A stretch of 64,000 bases of DNA, taken from NCBI GenBank assembly GCA_003003925.1, contig PVWP01000006.1:62001-126000 (forward strand), in the 5' to 3' direction. The stretch is from Aphanothece cf. minutissima CCALA 015. GTDB taxonomy: Bacteria > Cyanobacteriota > Cyanobacteriia > PCC-6307 > Cyanobiaceae. Below the pieces are notes generated by a model. It saw only the letters and a list, made by a program, of their open reading frames with translations. It made no database searches and was not told the origin of the DNA. The position numbers and the translations under genes are program-made. This document shows, piece after piece, positions 27,731 to 36,440 of the stretch; position 1 is the stretch's first letter; every line of letters starts with the position of its first letter.

Positions 27731-29044
27731 TCAGACGCTGAGCAGGGCGCGCTTGGGGCCGTGGATGGGATCCTCGACGACGATCGTCTGGTCGCGCTGG
27801 GCGCCGAGGGAGACGATGGCGATCGGGACCTCCATCAGCTCGGCCAGGAAGCGCAGGTAGGCCATGGCGGTGGGGGGCAGATCCTCCAGGCTGCGGCAGT
27901 CGGCGGTGGAGCACTGCCAGCCGGGCAGGCTGCGGAAGACGGGCCGGCAGCGGGCGAACTCATCGGAGCTGCTGGGGAAGTAGTCGATGCGGCGCCCGTC
28001 GAGCTCGTAGGCCACGCAGACCTGGATCTCGTCCAGCTCATCGAGGACATCCAGCTTGGTGATCGCCAGGCAGTCGAGCCCGTTCACCTGGACGGCGTAG
28101 CGGCCGATCACCCCGTCGAACCAGCCGCAGCGACGCCGCCGGCCGGTGGTGGTGCCGAACTCGCCGCCCCGGTCGCAGAGGTGGTCGTTGAGGCTGCCCT
28201 CCAGCTCGGTGGGGAAGGGGCCCTCCCCCACCCGGGTGGTGTAGGCCTTGGCGACGCCGATGACGCGGTCGATCAGGGTGGGGCCGACGCCGGCGCCGAT
28301 GCAGGCACCGCCAGACACCGGGTTGGAGGAGGTGACGTAGGGGTAGGTGCCGTGGTCGAGGTCGAGCAGGGTGCCCTGGGCACCTTCGAACAGGATGTTC
28401 TTGCGGGCCCGGGCCGCCTCGTGGATGGTGCGGGTGCAGTCCACCACGTGGGGGGCCAGGCGCCGGCCGTAGGCGGCGTACTCCTCGATCACCGCCTCCG
28501 GATCGAGGGCGGGGATCCCGTAGACCTTCTCAAGCAGGTCGTTCTTCTCGGCCAGGGGCCCCAGCAGGCGGTCGCGCAGGCAGTCGGCATCGAGCAGGTC
28601 GATCACCCGGATGCCGTTGCGCTCGGACTTGTCGGCGTAGGTGGGCCCGATGCCGCGGCCGGTGGTGCCGATGCGGCGGTCGCCGCGACGCTGCTCCATC
28701 GCCAGGTCGAGCAGGCGGTGGTAGGGCATGGTCACGTGGGCCGTGGAGGCCAGCTTGAGGCCGGAGACATCGATCTCCAGCTCCAGCAGCGTGTCGATCT
28801 CGCCGAGCATGACCTTGGGATCCACCACCGTGCCTGAGCCGATCAGGCAGATGGTGTCCGGGTAGAGGATCCCCGACGGGATCAGATGCAGCTTGAGGAC
28901 CCGGTCCTCGACGACGATGGTGTGCCCGGCGTTGACCCCGCCCTGATAGCGGACCACGACATCGGCGGAGCGACTCAGCAGATCGGTGATCTTGCCTTTC
29001 CCTTCGTCACCCCATTGCGCACCGATGACGACAACATTGGCCAA
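27731..29044 (-). CDS. purA: adenylosuccinate synthetase
   Basis: A 437-residue enzyme, the expected length, which joins IMP and aspartate with GTP for AMP synthesis. The N-terminus carries the GTP loop and catalytic Asp ([14 protein letters not shown]) and the GGVNAGHT motif. Later blocks are [35 protein letters not shown] and [12 protein letters not shown]. The start codon is TTG at 29044 (M in MANVVVIGA); no ATG is in position. It lies 74 bp downstream of psb27 and 71 bp upstream of the PfkB kinase, all on the minus strand after proS, and may be part of one long transcription unit. Confidence 0.96.
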   Translation of the reverse strand: MANVVVIGAQWGDEGKGKITDLLSRSADVVVRYQGGVNAGHTIVVEDRVLKLHLIPSGILYPDTICLIGSGTVVDPKVMLGEIDTLLELEIDVSGLKLASTAHVTMPYHRLLDLAMEQRRGDRRIGTTGRGIGPTYADKSERNGIRVIDLLDADCLRDRLLGPLAEKNDLLEKVYGIPALDPEAVIEEYAAYGRRLAPHVVDCTRTIHEAARARKNILFEGAQGTLLDLDHGTYPYVTSSNPVSGGACIGAGVGPTLIDRVIGVAKAYTTRVGEGPFPTELEGSLNDHLCDRGGEFGTTTGRRRRCGWFDGVIGRYAVQVNGLDCLAITKLDVLDELDEIQVCVAYELDGRRIDYFPSSSDEFARCRPVFRSLPGWQCSTADCRSLEDLPPTAMAYLRFLAELMEVPIAIVSLGAQRDQTIVVEDPIHGPKRALLSV

Positions 29045-29118
29045 GGAAACAGCGGCCCGGAGCCGCTTCTAAGCACAAGGGGAGAGCTTCTCAGATCAAG
29101 GCCCCCTCCGTCAAAGAA

Positions 29119-29571
29119 TCAGGCGCCGCGCACCGCTGTCGCTTCAGCTTTCTTGAGCTCCTTCTCCAGGCGGCTGCGCAGGGGATCGGGCAGGGGGCGG
29201 TTGGCGTAGCCGGCGTAGTGGGCCGCCAGCGCGTTCACGGCGGTCTGCATGGTGGTGAAGGAGGCCAGGCCGTGGATGTCCTGGCGGGGGCGGTAAAGGG
29301 CGGTGTAGCCGTTGATCAGCTGGCGGGCCTGCACCTCCGCCTCCTGGCGGGCGGGGTCGTCCTGGGGCAGGGCGATGGTGGTCAGCAGGGTCTGGGCCAC
29401 GCTGACGGTGTCGTCGACGTAGTTGCCGCTGAGGCCGGCCGCGGCCTGGCTGCAGCCGCCCAGTCCGAGGCAGAGGCACAGGCCGATGGCCAGCAGGGGA
29501 CGGAGCAGGCTGCGGCGCAGGAAGGCGACCAAGGGAGGAACGGCGTCTGGCGAAATCCTACGGGGATGCAC
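29119..29571 (-). CDS. psb27: photosystem II assembly lipoprotein Psb27
   Basis: A protein of up to 150 residues. An N-terminal export signal ends in the lipobox LGLGGC with C40 as the lipidated residue. The mature part is a four-helix bundle: YVDDTVSVAQTLLTTIALP, the DDPARQEAEVQARQLINGYTALY region reduced here to its core, and LPDPLRSRLEKELKKAE. Psb27 binds CP43 on the lumenal side during PSII assembly and repair. The ATG at 29571 overlaps the end of proS by 14 bp. A TTG at 29532 would give a more usual signal-peptide length; the true start is uncertain. Confidence 0.9.
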   Translation of the reverse strand: MHPRRISPDAVPPLVAFLRRSLLRPLLAIGLCLCLGLGGCSQAAAGLSGNYVDDTVSVAQTLLTTIALPQDDPARQEAEVQARQLINGYTALYRPRQDIHGLASFTTMQTAVNALAAHYAGYANRPLPDPLRSRLEKELKKAEATAVRGA

Positions 29572-31363
29572 CCTGGAGCCCGAGGAGCTGCACGAGCTCC
29601 TCGAGGGCGGCGTCCGCCGTCAGGTCCCGCTTGCCGGTGCCGCCGCTGCGGTCCACCAGCTCCACCGCCCGCTCGCCGGCACCACGGCCCACCACCAGCC
29701 GCCAGGGGATGCCGATCAGATCGGCATCCTTGAACTTCACACCGGCCCGCTCGGGCCGGTCATCCAGCAGCACATCGATCCCGGCTGCGAGCAGGCGGCC
29801 GTAGAGCTCCTCGGCCAGGGCCACCTGCACCGGATCCTGGCTGCTGGCGATGACGATGATCACCGTGTAGGGGGCGATCGCCACGGGCCAGCGGATGCCG
29901 TCGGCATCGTGGTTCTGCTCCACGGCGGCCTGGGCCAGGCGCGAGACGCCGATGCCGTAGCAGCCCATCCACAGGGCTTCGTCTTCGCCGGCCTCGTTGG
30001 TGAAGCGGGCCTCCAGGGCTTCGGAGTACTTCCGCCCCAGCTGGAAGATGTGGCCCACTTCGATGCCCCGGGCCGCCTCCAGCCGCTGGGAGGGGTCATG
30101 CAGGCAGCGCTCGCCCGGCTGGGCCGCCCGCAGATCCACCACGTCGGGGAGCGGGCAGAGCTCGCCCCAGCGGGCCCCCACCAGGTGCTCGTCGGCGCGG
30201 TTGGCGCCGCAGACGAACGCCTCCAGCTCAGCGGCGGAGGGGTCGACAAGACGCAGCAGGGGGGCGGCGGCCGCCCGGGGATCGGGCTGCCGCAGCGGTG
30301 GATCGCCCAGATGGGGGCCCAGGAAGCCGAAGGGAACGGCGGCGGCGGCCTGAAGGTGATCCGCCAGCAGCGGGCCGATCTCCAGCAGGGCGCCGGCGTC
30401 CGGGCAGCGGGCCGTCACGGCGTTGGCGAGCTTGACGTCGTTGAGCTGCTGGTCGCCCCGCAGGCAGACCAGCACCGCGCGGGCGGGGGCCGCGGCGAAG
30501 CGGGCCAGCAGCAGCAGCACCTTCACCGTCTGGGTGGGATCGAGGCCGTGGGCCTCGCAGAGGTCCTCGATGCTCGTCTGCTCCGGGGTGGCCAGGGTCC
30601 GGCAGGGGCCGGCCGGCAGGGGAACGGCGGGCGCCGGCAGGGAGACGGCCCGCTCCTGGTTGGCGGCGTAGCGGCCGTCGGGACTGGTCAGGATCAGGTC
30701 CTCACCGGCCTCGGCGGTGACCATGAACTCCTGGCTGGCGGAACCGCCGATGGCGCCGCTGTCGGCCTCGACCGCCACGGCCCGCAGGCCGCAGCGCTCG
30801 AAGATGCGCCGGTAGGCCCCGTCCATGGCGGCATAGGTGCGCCGCAGGCAGGCCTCGTCGGCATGGAAGGAGTAGGCGTCCTTCATGATGAATTCGCGCC
30901 CCCGCATCAGGCCGAACCGGGGCCGGATCTCATCGCGGAACTTGGTCTGGATCTGATAGAGGCAGACCGGCAGCTGGCGGTAGGAGCGCAGCAGGTCGGC
31001 GGCCAGCGCGGTGACCACCTCCTCGTGGGTGGGACCGAGGCCGAGGGGGCGTTCCTGGCGATCGACCAGGTGGAACATGATCCCCTCCCCGGCGGTGTAC
31101 CCGTCCCAGCGGCCACTGCGGCGCCAGAGATCGGCGGGCTGCAGCTGGGGCAGGAGGGTTTCGAGGGCGTCGACCGCGGCCATCTCCTCGCGGACGATGG
31201 CGGAGATCTTCTGAAGGACCCGCCACAGCAGGGGCAGATAGGCGAAGATCCCGGGCGCCAGGCGGCGCATGTAGCCGGCGCGGAGCAGCAGCTTGTGGGA
31301 GGTGATCTCGGCTTCGGCCGGGTCGTCGCGAAGCGTCACCAGCATCAGGCGGGAGACGCGCAT
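29558..31363 (-). CDS. proS: prolyl-tRNA synthetase (bacterial type with editing domain)
   Basis: A 601-residue class II synthetase. Motif 1 lies around GYMRRLAPGIFAYLPLLWRVL, motif 2 is in FRDEIRPRFGLMRGREFIMKDAYSF and motif 3 near YGIGVSRLAQAAVEQ. A YbaK-like editing insertion occupies about residues 230-390 between motifs 2 and 3 and clears mischarged Ala-tRNA(Pro). The anticodon-binding domain follows (residues 470-590). The ATG at 31363 gives MRVSRLMLVTLRDDPAEAE, the usual bacterial start. Psb27 begins inside its 3' end, so co-transcription is likely. Confidence 0.96.
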   Translation of the reverse strand: MRVSRLMLVTLRDDPAEAEITSHKLLLRAGYMRRLAPGIFAYLPLLWRVLQKISAIVREEMAAVDALETLLPQLQPADLWRRSGRWDGYTAGEGIMFHLVDRQERPLGLGPTHEEVVTALAADLLRSYRQLPVCLYQIQTKFRDEIRPRFGLMRGREFIMKDAYSFHADEACLRRTYAAMDGAYRRIFERCGLRAVAVEADSGAIGGSASQEFMVTAEAGEDLILTSPDGRYAANQERAVSLPAPAVPLPAGPCRTLATPEQTSIEDLCEAHGLDPTQTVKVLLLLARFAAAPARAVLVCLRGDQQLNDVKLANAVTARCPDAGALLEIGPLLADHLQAAAAVPFGFLGPHLGDPPLRQPDPRAAAAPLLRLVDPSAAELEAFVCGANRADEHLVGARWGELCPLPDVVDLRAAQPGERCLHDPSQRLEAARGIEVGHIFQLGRKYSEALEARFTNEAGEDEALWMGCYGIGVSRLAQAAVEQNHDADGIRWPVAIAPYTVIIVIASSQDPVQVALAEELYGRLLAAGIDVLLDDRPERAGVKFKDADLIGIPWRLVVGRGAGERAVELVDRSGGTGKRDLTADAALEELVQLLGLQGASP

Positions 31364-31532
31364 GGAGAAAGTCCGGTTCGGCGCTGGACGCTATCACCGC
31401 CGCCCCGGCGGACCAGGGGCCTCTCGCCGGGAGCGAGTCGCCGCAACGACCCTGCCCCCTGCGGGCGGGCGGCTGACGAGAAAAAACTCTGCTATGGTCA
31501 GCCGTCAGTCCAGTGCGTCCAACGCCAGTCTC

Positions 31533-32006
31533 ATGCTTGCTCACCCTGCACAGGTCGGCTCTCCAGCGGGCGGTTCCACCGCTTCGCCGGCCGCGCCGCT
31601 GGCCCTGCAGGCTGAACCTCGCACCGACACCGAAACCCTGATCGGCATCGATGAGGTGCAGCGCTCCCTGAACCGATCCCGCGCTTCGGTGTACCGCTAC
31701 ACGAACACCGATCCCCGCAACCTCAACCCCCCCTTCAATCCCCGCAAGCTCAATCCCGAGTACCGCAGCGACCAGAAGGAACCCCTGGTCTTCCACCCCC
31801 ACGAGGTGGCCCGCTTCGCCCGCGATGTGCTGCGCATCAAGGAGGTGACGGTCGAGGTGCTCAATTCGCCCTCCACCGCGACCCAGCAGCTGCTGGCCTC
31901 GATCCTGGAGGAGCTCCGGGCCATCCGCGCCCGGCTCGACGGGGCCGAAGTGCCTCCCGCCGATCTGCACCTCCACAGGCACTCCCAGTCACGGCCGGCC
32001 GCCTGA
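31533..32006 (+). CDS. conserved picocyanobacterial protein with AlpA/MerR-like helix-turn-helix
   Basis: A 157-residue protein (an ATG at 31494 would add 13 residues). Residues 1-33 are a variable linker. The core begins LIGIDEVQRSLNRSRASVYRYTN, which has the layout of the excisionase/AlpA winged helix (a helix naming the gene position, then SRASVYRY as the recognition-helix start). A basic segment rich in Asn and Pro (RNLNPPFNPRKLNPEY) and FHPHEVARFARDVLRIKE follow. The C-terminal part is a short coiled coil (LLASILEELRAIRARLDG). I infer a sequence-specific DNA-binding protein. It stands alone, divergent from proS. Confidence 0.7.
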   Translation: MLAHPAQVGSPAGGSTASPAAPLALQAEPRTDTETLIGIDEVQRSLNRSRASVYRYTNTDPRNLNPPFNPRKLNPEYRSDQKEPLVFHPHEVARFARDVLRIKEVTVEVLNSPSTATQQLLASILEELRAIRARLDGAEVPPADLHLHRHSQSRPAA

Positions 32007-32153
32007 CGGGCCGACGCAGAGCGGACCACCGCCGTCCGGCTCCCCTGTCGTTTTGCCGTCGCCGGGGGCCGATCGAGCCGATCGGTGGCACAATCGTTGC
32101 AAATAACCTTTGTTCTCCGTCCAGTGCACCGGGCCTCTCCGCTGCACGAACGC

Positions 32154-32624
32154 ATGGATCACGTCCGAACCGTCCGTCCCCAGTCCCGCTCCGGTTCCCA
32201 TCGGGGAACAGCCTCCCTCGCCTCCCCGGCCAGCCTTTCCGGCTCCGGCGCTCCGGGGCCCTTCTCCGCCGGACTCTGCCCCACCCCCGACGTCGGCGAG
32301 GTTGACTCCAGCGGAGACCCGGACAGTCCGGGCCCCCGAACGCCCCTTTCCCGTCCCTCCGCGTCCGGAGGCTCCAGCCGCGGCGGCAGAAGCCCAGGCG
32401 CAGGCCCCGATGATCCGGAAACCCTCTTCTTCGACCAGCCCTTCGGGACCCTGGGCGGCGTCCTGCTGGGTCTGCTCACCCTGCTGGTGCCCCTGGCCGG
32501 TGTGGTCATGGACCGCCCCCTGCTCCCCGGCCAGCAGGAATCGGTGGAGCGTCGCTTCAGGCCCGTCGCTGTAGCAGAAAGCCCTGAAAGTCCAGGGCCT
32601 GGAAGAACGGCGCCGGATCGCTGA
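32154..32624 (+). CDS. hypothetical single-span membrane protein
   Basis: A 156-residue frame. The first 95 residues are Ser/Pro/Gly-rich and unremarkable. Residues about 96-125 (FFDQPFGTLGGVLLGLLTLLVP, cut here) form a clear membrane helix, followed by MDRPLLPGQQ and a short basic tail. The hydrophobic block exists only in this frame, whereas the competing frame is Cys/Trp/Ser-rich noise. The true start may lie further downstream, close to the helix. The last 68 bp overlap the 3' end of the convergent methyltransferase gene. No known family. Confidence 0.5.
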   Translation: MDHVRTVRPQSRSGSHRGTASLASPASLSGSGAPGPFSAGLCPTPDVGEVDSSGDPDSPGPRTPLSRPSASGGSSRGGRSPGAGPDDPETLFFDQPFGTLGGVLLGLLTLLVPLAGVVMDRPLLPGQQESVERRFRPVAVAESPESPGPGRTAPDR

Positions 32625-33243
32625 GTCCCGCGGCCTCCACCAGGGCCGTGAGACGGGCGATGCCGATCGGGTGGAATCCCTGGATCTGGGCGGTGGGATC
32701 CACCGCCCCCCCTTCGACCCCGCTGGCCCGCTGGAAGCAGCGCCAGGCCTCGGTCACCTGGGCCGTCAGGGGGGAGCGCTCCGGACGCATCAGGTCGACC
32801 AGCACCAGCTGCCCCTGGGGCCGCAGGCTGCGGGCCAGGGCCGTGAGGAAGGCCAGCTTGGTGCCGTCGTCGGGCAGGGACTGCAGCACCAGCACCGACA
32901 GGGCGCCATCGAAGCGGGCCTCGGCCCCGAGCTGCTCCACCGTGGCGTGATGCCAGTCGATCCGGCCGCGGTTCTGCAGGCGCTGCCGGGCCACCGCCAG
33001 CATCTCCGCCGACGGATCAATGGCCGTGAGCTGCCAGTCCGGCCGCTGGGCGTCCGCCTCCAGCAGCTCGGCCCCGGTGCCGCATCCCGCCACCAGCACG
33101 GCGGCCTCCCGGCGCGAGGCCAGGGGGGAGGAGGAGAGCAGCGCCACCGAGAGACGGGCGAGGCTGGCGTAGCCGGGGATCAGCTGCTGCACCACCAGGT
33201 CGTAGGTGCCTTGCCGGGCCGGGGAGGGGTCGGAGGAGAGCAA
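32557..33243 (-). CDS. class I SAM-dependent methyltransferase
   Basis: A 228-residue protein with a Rossmann-fold methyltransferase domain. SAM motif I is VLVAGCGTGAELLEA (residues about 48-62), the acidic end of strand 2 is LTAIDPSAEMLAVA, motif for strand 4 is FDGALSVLVLQSL and post-motif III is LVLVDLMRPERS. The N-terminal helix (TYDLVVQQLIPGYASLARL) resembles a cap over the active site. Such stand-alone enzymes methylate small molecules or quinones; nothing indicates the acceptor. It is divergent from the ferredoxin gene and its 3' end overlaps the small membrane protein gene. Confidence 0.82.
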   Translation of the reverse strand: MLSSDPSPARQGTYDLVVQQLIPGYASLARLSVALLSSSPLASRREAAVLVAGCGTGAELLEADAQRPDWQLTAIDPSAEMLAVARQRLQNRGRIDWHHATVEQLGAEARFDGALSVLVLQSLPDDGTKLAFLTALARSLRPQGQLVLVDLMRPERSPLTAQVTEAWRCFQRASGVEGGAVDPTAQIQGFHPIGIARLTALVEAAGLSDPAPFFQALDFQGFLLQRRA

Positions 33244-33341
33244 GGTCTGCGGGCAACCCGGCCATCGTAGGCAGCCCCTCCCGACCGCCCCGATCCTTTC
33301 TCAAGGCAACGAAACCGGGATCGAAAGGACGTGGTGTGACC

Positions 33342-33347
33342 TAAGTT
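33342..33347 (+). promoter_or_regulatory. possible -10 element of the ferredoxin gene
   Basis: TAAGTT preceded by ACC stands 28 bp ahead of the GTG start at 33376, in the AT-richer part of the divergent spacer. A -35 box is not evident. It resembles the CTAAnnT elements before ppa, lepB and ado. Confidence 0.28.
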
Positions 33348-33375
33348 GGGCGGCGCCCCTCACCCCCGATCGACC

Positions 33376-33738
33376 GTGCCCACCATCCGTTTCGAAAAGG
33401 AAGGCCAGCAGGTTGGTTGCATCGAAGGGGCCAATCTCCGCAAGGCGGCCCTCGACGCCGGCGTGAATCCCTACACGGGCCTCAACAACCTCAACAACTG
33501 CGGTGGCCTCGGCCAGTGCGGCACCTGCGTGGTGGAGGTGGTGGAGGGGGCCCGCAACCTCTCCCCCCGCAGCGATGTGGAGGAGGTCTACCTGGCGGAT
33601 CGGCCTGCGAGCTACCGCCTCAGCTGCCGCACCACCGTCAACGGTGATGTGACCATCCGCACCAGGCCGGACGCCGGTGTGGGCAAGGGCTCCAACAGCC
33701 TGGTCGGGGCCCTCAAGGCACTGGTTGGCCGCAAGTAG
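33376..33738 (+). CDS. plant-type [2Fe-2S] ferredoxin
   Basis: A 120-residue protein. The cluster ligands are C42, C48, C51 and C84 in the pattern C-x5-C-x2-C-x32-C (NCGGLGQCGTC and RLSC). This spacing has one more residue in the first loop than photosynthetic PetF (C-x4-C), and the acidic PetF surface is weaker, so this is a specialised paralogue of the cyanobacterial ferredoxin set. C15 is an extra cysteine. The start is GTG at 33376 (MPTIRFEKEG). An ArsC/Spx-like gene follows after 5 bp, clearly the same operon. Confidence 0.88.
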   Translation: MPTIRFEKEGQQVGCIEGANLRKAALDAGVNPYTGLNNLNNCGGLGQCGTCVVEVVEGARNLSPRSDVEEVYLADRPASYRLSCRTTVNGDVTIRTRPDAGVGKGSNSLVGALKALVGRK

Positions 33739-33743
33739 GCGCG

Positions 33744-34112
33744 ATGGCCGGCGACCTCGCCCCACTCGTCCTCTACCAGTACGCCGGCTGCGGCACCTGT
33801 CGCAAGGCGCTGGCCTGGCTGAGGGAACGGGCGATTCCCTTCGAGGCCATCGACATCACCGCCAGCCCGCCGCCCCTGCAGCTGCTGGCCGCCGCCCACG
33901 ACCAGCTCGGGAGCTTCGGGCGGTTGTTCAACACCAGCGGCCAGAGCTACCGGGCCCTGGGGGCCGCCACGGTCAAGGCGATGGACCGGGACACGGCCCT
34001 GGCCGCCCTGGCGGCCGACGGGCGCCTCATCAAGCGTCCCTTCCTGGTCACTGCCTCCGGTCGGATCCTCACCGGGTTCCGTCCCCAGGACTGGGAGGAG
34101 CTGCTGGGCTAG
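33744..34112 (+). CDS. ArsC/Spx family thioredoxin-fold protein
   Basis: A 122-residue protein. The N-terminal strand-loop VLYQYAGCGTCRKALAWL carries a CGTC redox motif (C16 and C19). The cis-proline region is LIKRPFLV and the C-terminus has GFRPQDWEELLG. This is the ArsC/Spx/YffB superfamily; the arsenate-specific arginines are not obvious, so I do not call it arsenate reductase. It lies 5 bp after a ferredoxin gene, suggesting a redox pairing. Its stop overlaps the stop of the convergent membrane protein gene by 4 bp. Confidence 0.85.
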   Translation: MAGDLAPLVLYQYAGCGTCRKALAWLRERAIPFEAIDITASPPPLQLLAAAHDQLGSFGRLFNTSGQSYRALGAATVKAMDRDTALAALAADGRLIKRPFLVTASGRILTGFRPQDWEELLG

Positions 34113-35626
34113 GGGACGTCGTTGCGACCCTCCGGCCCCTGGGCCCCCTTCACCATGATCTGGTCGAGCTCCTCGATCAGGCCCTCGATACCGGCACGGC
34201 TGATCTGGCTCAGGTAGTTGCCCTTGAACTCCTCGAGGAAGGTGCACAGCAGCTGCTGGGAGCGCTCCAGGGCCGGTCCGCTCTCCAGGGCATCGGCCAG
34301 TTCCTCCCAGAAGCGGTCGATGAACCGCTGCAGCAGCTCCAGCTGCTGGTCGTCGCGGCGGCTGAGGCGCTCGCCGGTGGTGCGGGTGAGGTCGAGCAGG
34401 CTGTCCACCATCCCGCCGGCCAGCTGGCGGCTGAGCCCCTTCTCCACCTGCAGCAGGGGCTGGAGCTGGCGCAGGCCCGGCGGCACGATCGCGTTCTGGA
34501 GGCTCTGCTGCAGGGCATGGCCGAGCACCCCCTGGAGCTCGGGGGCCAGGCGCGGGGCCACCCGCACCAGTAGCAGGGGGCCCCAGATCCGCACCAGTTC
34601 CACCAGCTCGCGCTCGTCGTTGCTGACCACCATCTGATGGCTGCGCAGGGCGCGGATCCGCATCGGCCAGCGGCGCGAGCGGATCAGCTGCTGCAGCCCG
34701 TCGATCAGCTGAAGGGCCAGCACCTCGAACAGCTCGACCGCCAGCAGGGCCACCACCGCCCGGCTGATCACGGCCCTTAGCGGTTCGATGCTGATCAGGC
34801 CGCTGGTATGGAGCCGCTCCAGCACCGGCACCACCCGCAGCCAGCGCCAGAAGGGCAGCAGCAGGGGCAGGTCGATCCAGCGCCGCAGCAGGGCCCGGCC
34901 CCAGCTCAGGCCCGGCAGGCGGCGGCGCAGCCGGATGGCCCGCAGCAGGATGTCGAGGGCGAAGACGCTCTGGAACAGGAGCAGGTCGTAGCGCCAGAAA
35001 TGGTCGGTGGGGCGGCCGTTCTCATCGATCGAGCGCCAGTAGGTGGTGGCCACCAGCGGCAGCACCTGCTGGCGCCAGAACAGCCGCTCCTGCGGCCAGG
35101 GATGGGCGTCGATCCATTCCGGGCTCAGCAGGACCGCCGCCGCCTGCTTGGCCGAGTCCCGGTCGGCGCGCTGGCGCAGGCGGTTCTTGATCTTCTCCAG
35201 GGTGCCGGAGGTGCCCGAGGCCAGCATCGGGTTGGAATCGATCATCTCGGCGGTGAGCCGCGCCTGTTCGGCCAGCAGCTGGCGCTGCATCGGGGTGACG
35301 GCACCCGTCGGGCCCTGGCCCAGGGCCGCATCCATCCGGTCGAACTGGCGCAGGTAGGCCTGGGTCTCGCGGTGCGGCTCGATCCCCTTGATCGGATCCA
35401 CCCAGGGGGTGATGTCGGGGATGAAGGTGAGCGGCACCGCCAGGGGCACCGACGGCAGCGGGTAGAGATTGCGCTGCAGCCAGAAGGTGCGCAGGGGGAT
35501 GTAGCTGATGTCGAAGGCCACCCAGAGCAGGTTGAGGGCGGCCCAGAGGGCCACGAAACGATCCCAGCGCCGCTCCAGCCGGCTCGAGGGCGCGGCCAGG
35601 CTCTGGTGCCAGCGTGGGCGTGCCAT
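34109..35626 (-). CDS. cyanobacterial membrane protein with voltage-sensor-like segment
   Basis: A 505-residue protein without a firm family name. Residues about 22-45 form a first membrane helix (WAALNLLWVAFDISYIPLR). A long extracytoplasmic loop follows (about 50-185, soluble and helical). Then come FQSVFALDILLRAIRLRRR (about 200), WIDLPLLLPFWRWLRVVPVLERL and AVVALLAVELFEVLALQLI. The arrangement of a D/R-bearing helix, a short linker and an arginine-spaced helix resembles S3-S4 of ion channels. The C-terminal 200 residues are helical, Gln/Leu-rich and likely cytoplasmic. ATG at 35626 was preferred over the longer frame at 35686. It overlaps the ArsC/Spx gene by 4 bp tail-to-tail. Confidence 0.72.
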   Translation of the reverse strand: MARPRWHQSLAAPSSRLERRWDRFVALWAALNLLWVAFDISYIPLRTFWLQRNLYPLPSVPLAVPLTFIPDITPWVDPIKGIEPHRETQAYLRQFDRMDAALGQGPTGAVTPMQRQLLAEQARLTAEMIDSNPMLASGTSGTLEKIKNRLRQRADRDSAKQAAAVLLSPEWIDAHPWPQERLFWRQQVLPLVATTYWRSIDENGRPTDHFWRYDLLLFQSVFALDILLRAIRLRRRLPGLSWGRALLRRWIDLPLLLPFWRWLRVVPVLERLHTSGLISIEPLRAVISRAVVALLAVELFEVLALQLIDGLQQLIRSRRWPMRIRALRSHQMVVSNDERELVELVRIWGPLLLVRVAPRLAPELQGVLGHALQQSLQNAIVPPGLRQLQPLLQVEKGLSRQLAGGMVDSLLDLTRTTGERLSRRDDQQLELLQRFIDRFWEELADALESGPALERSQQLLCTFLEEFKGNYLSQISRAGIEGLIEELDQIMVKGAQGPEGRNDVP

Positions 35627-35653
35627 CGGGGACGCGGCGGGCGGGTGCGTGCC

Positions 35654-35659
35654 TAATCT
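35654..35659 (+). promoter_or_regulatory. possible -10 element of lepB
   Basis: TAATCT preceded by GCC stands 34 bp before the TTG start of lepB in the divergent spacer. No clear -35 hexamer. Confidence 0.25.
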
Positions 35660-35693
35660 GCCTCCCGACCATGGAACCTGCCGCACGAACCCC

Positions 35694-36440
35694 TTGAGCC
35701 CCTCGGATCCACCGGCCGACCCCGGCGCCCACGACGAGCCGACGCCCAGCCCGGAGCCGCAGCGTCACCAGGAGGAGCGGGAGGAGAGCCCCTGGGCCTT
35801 CTGGCGCAGCGTGCTGATCACCCTGGCGGTGGCCCTGGGCATCCGCCAGTTCCTGCTGGAGGCCCGCTACATCCCCTCCGGCTCGATGCTGCCGGGCCTG
35901 CAGCTCCAGGACCGGCTGCTTGTCGAGAAGCTGTCCTTCCGGCAGCGGCCGCCGCGGCGCGGCGAGGTGGTGGTGTTCCGCTCCCCGTACCACTTCGATC
36001 CGATCCTCACCGGCCCGACCAAGCCGGGGGCGCTGCGTTGCCTGCTGGTCAACCTGCCCCTGATCGGCTCCCTGCCGGGGATCCAGCAGCCGGCCTGCGA
36101 TGCCTACATCAAGCGGGTGATCGGCCTGCCCGGCGAGCGGGTGGTGGCCGACCCCCGCGGCCGGGTCAGCATCAACGGCCGTCCCCTCGACGAGCCCTAC
36201 GTCAGGAACTACTGCCCGGTCGATCGTCAGGGGGTCGGACCCTGCCGCACCATCGACGTGGTGGTGCCCCCCGGCCACCTGGTGGTGATGGGCGACAACC
36301 GGGCCAACAGCTGGGATGCCCGCTTCTGGCCCGGGGGGCCGCTGCTGCCCGAGAGCGAGCTCATCGGCCGGGCCTTCTGGCGCTTCTTCCCGTTCAGCTC
36401 GGCCGGTCCGCTGCCAGAGCCCAACGCGCCGGATCGCTGA
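35694..36440 (+). CDS. lepB: signal peptidase I
   Basis: A 248-residue membrane-anchored serine/lysine protease that removes signal peptides. After a Pro/Glu-rich cytoplasmic stretch of 30 residues, a single helix runs from about 38 to 57 (SVLITLAVALGIRQFL). The catalytic Ser is S64 in IPSGSMLPG and the general base is K140 in YIKRVIGLPGE. The box E motif GDNRANSWDARFW is complete. A start at TTG 35694 fits the domain; the ATG at 35671 is out of frame. The 3' end overlaps the convergent dihydroorotase-like gene by 47 bp. Confidence 0.94.
   Translation: MSPSDPPADPGAHDEPTPSPEPQRHQEEREESPWAFWRSVLITLAVALGIRQFLLEARYIPSGSMLPGLQLQDRLLVEKLSFRQRPPRRGEVVVFRSPYHFDPILTGPTKPGALRCLLVNLPLIGSLPGIQQPACDAYIKRVIGLPGERVVADPRGRVSINGRPLDEPYVRNYCPVDRQGVGPCRTIDVVVPPGHLVVMGDNRANSWDARFWPGGPLLPESELIGRAFWRFFPFSSAGPLPEPNAPDR

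Noticed and set aside
32110..32574. Alternative 154-codon frame over the small membrane protein
   Set aside because: Cys/Trp/Ser/Pro-rich with no fold. The competing frame has a clean membrane helix.
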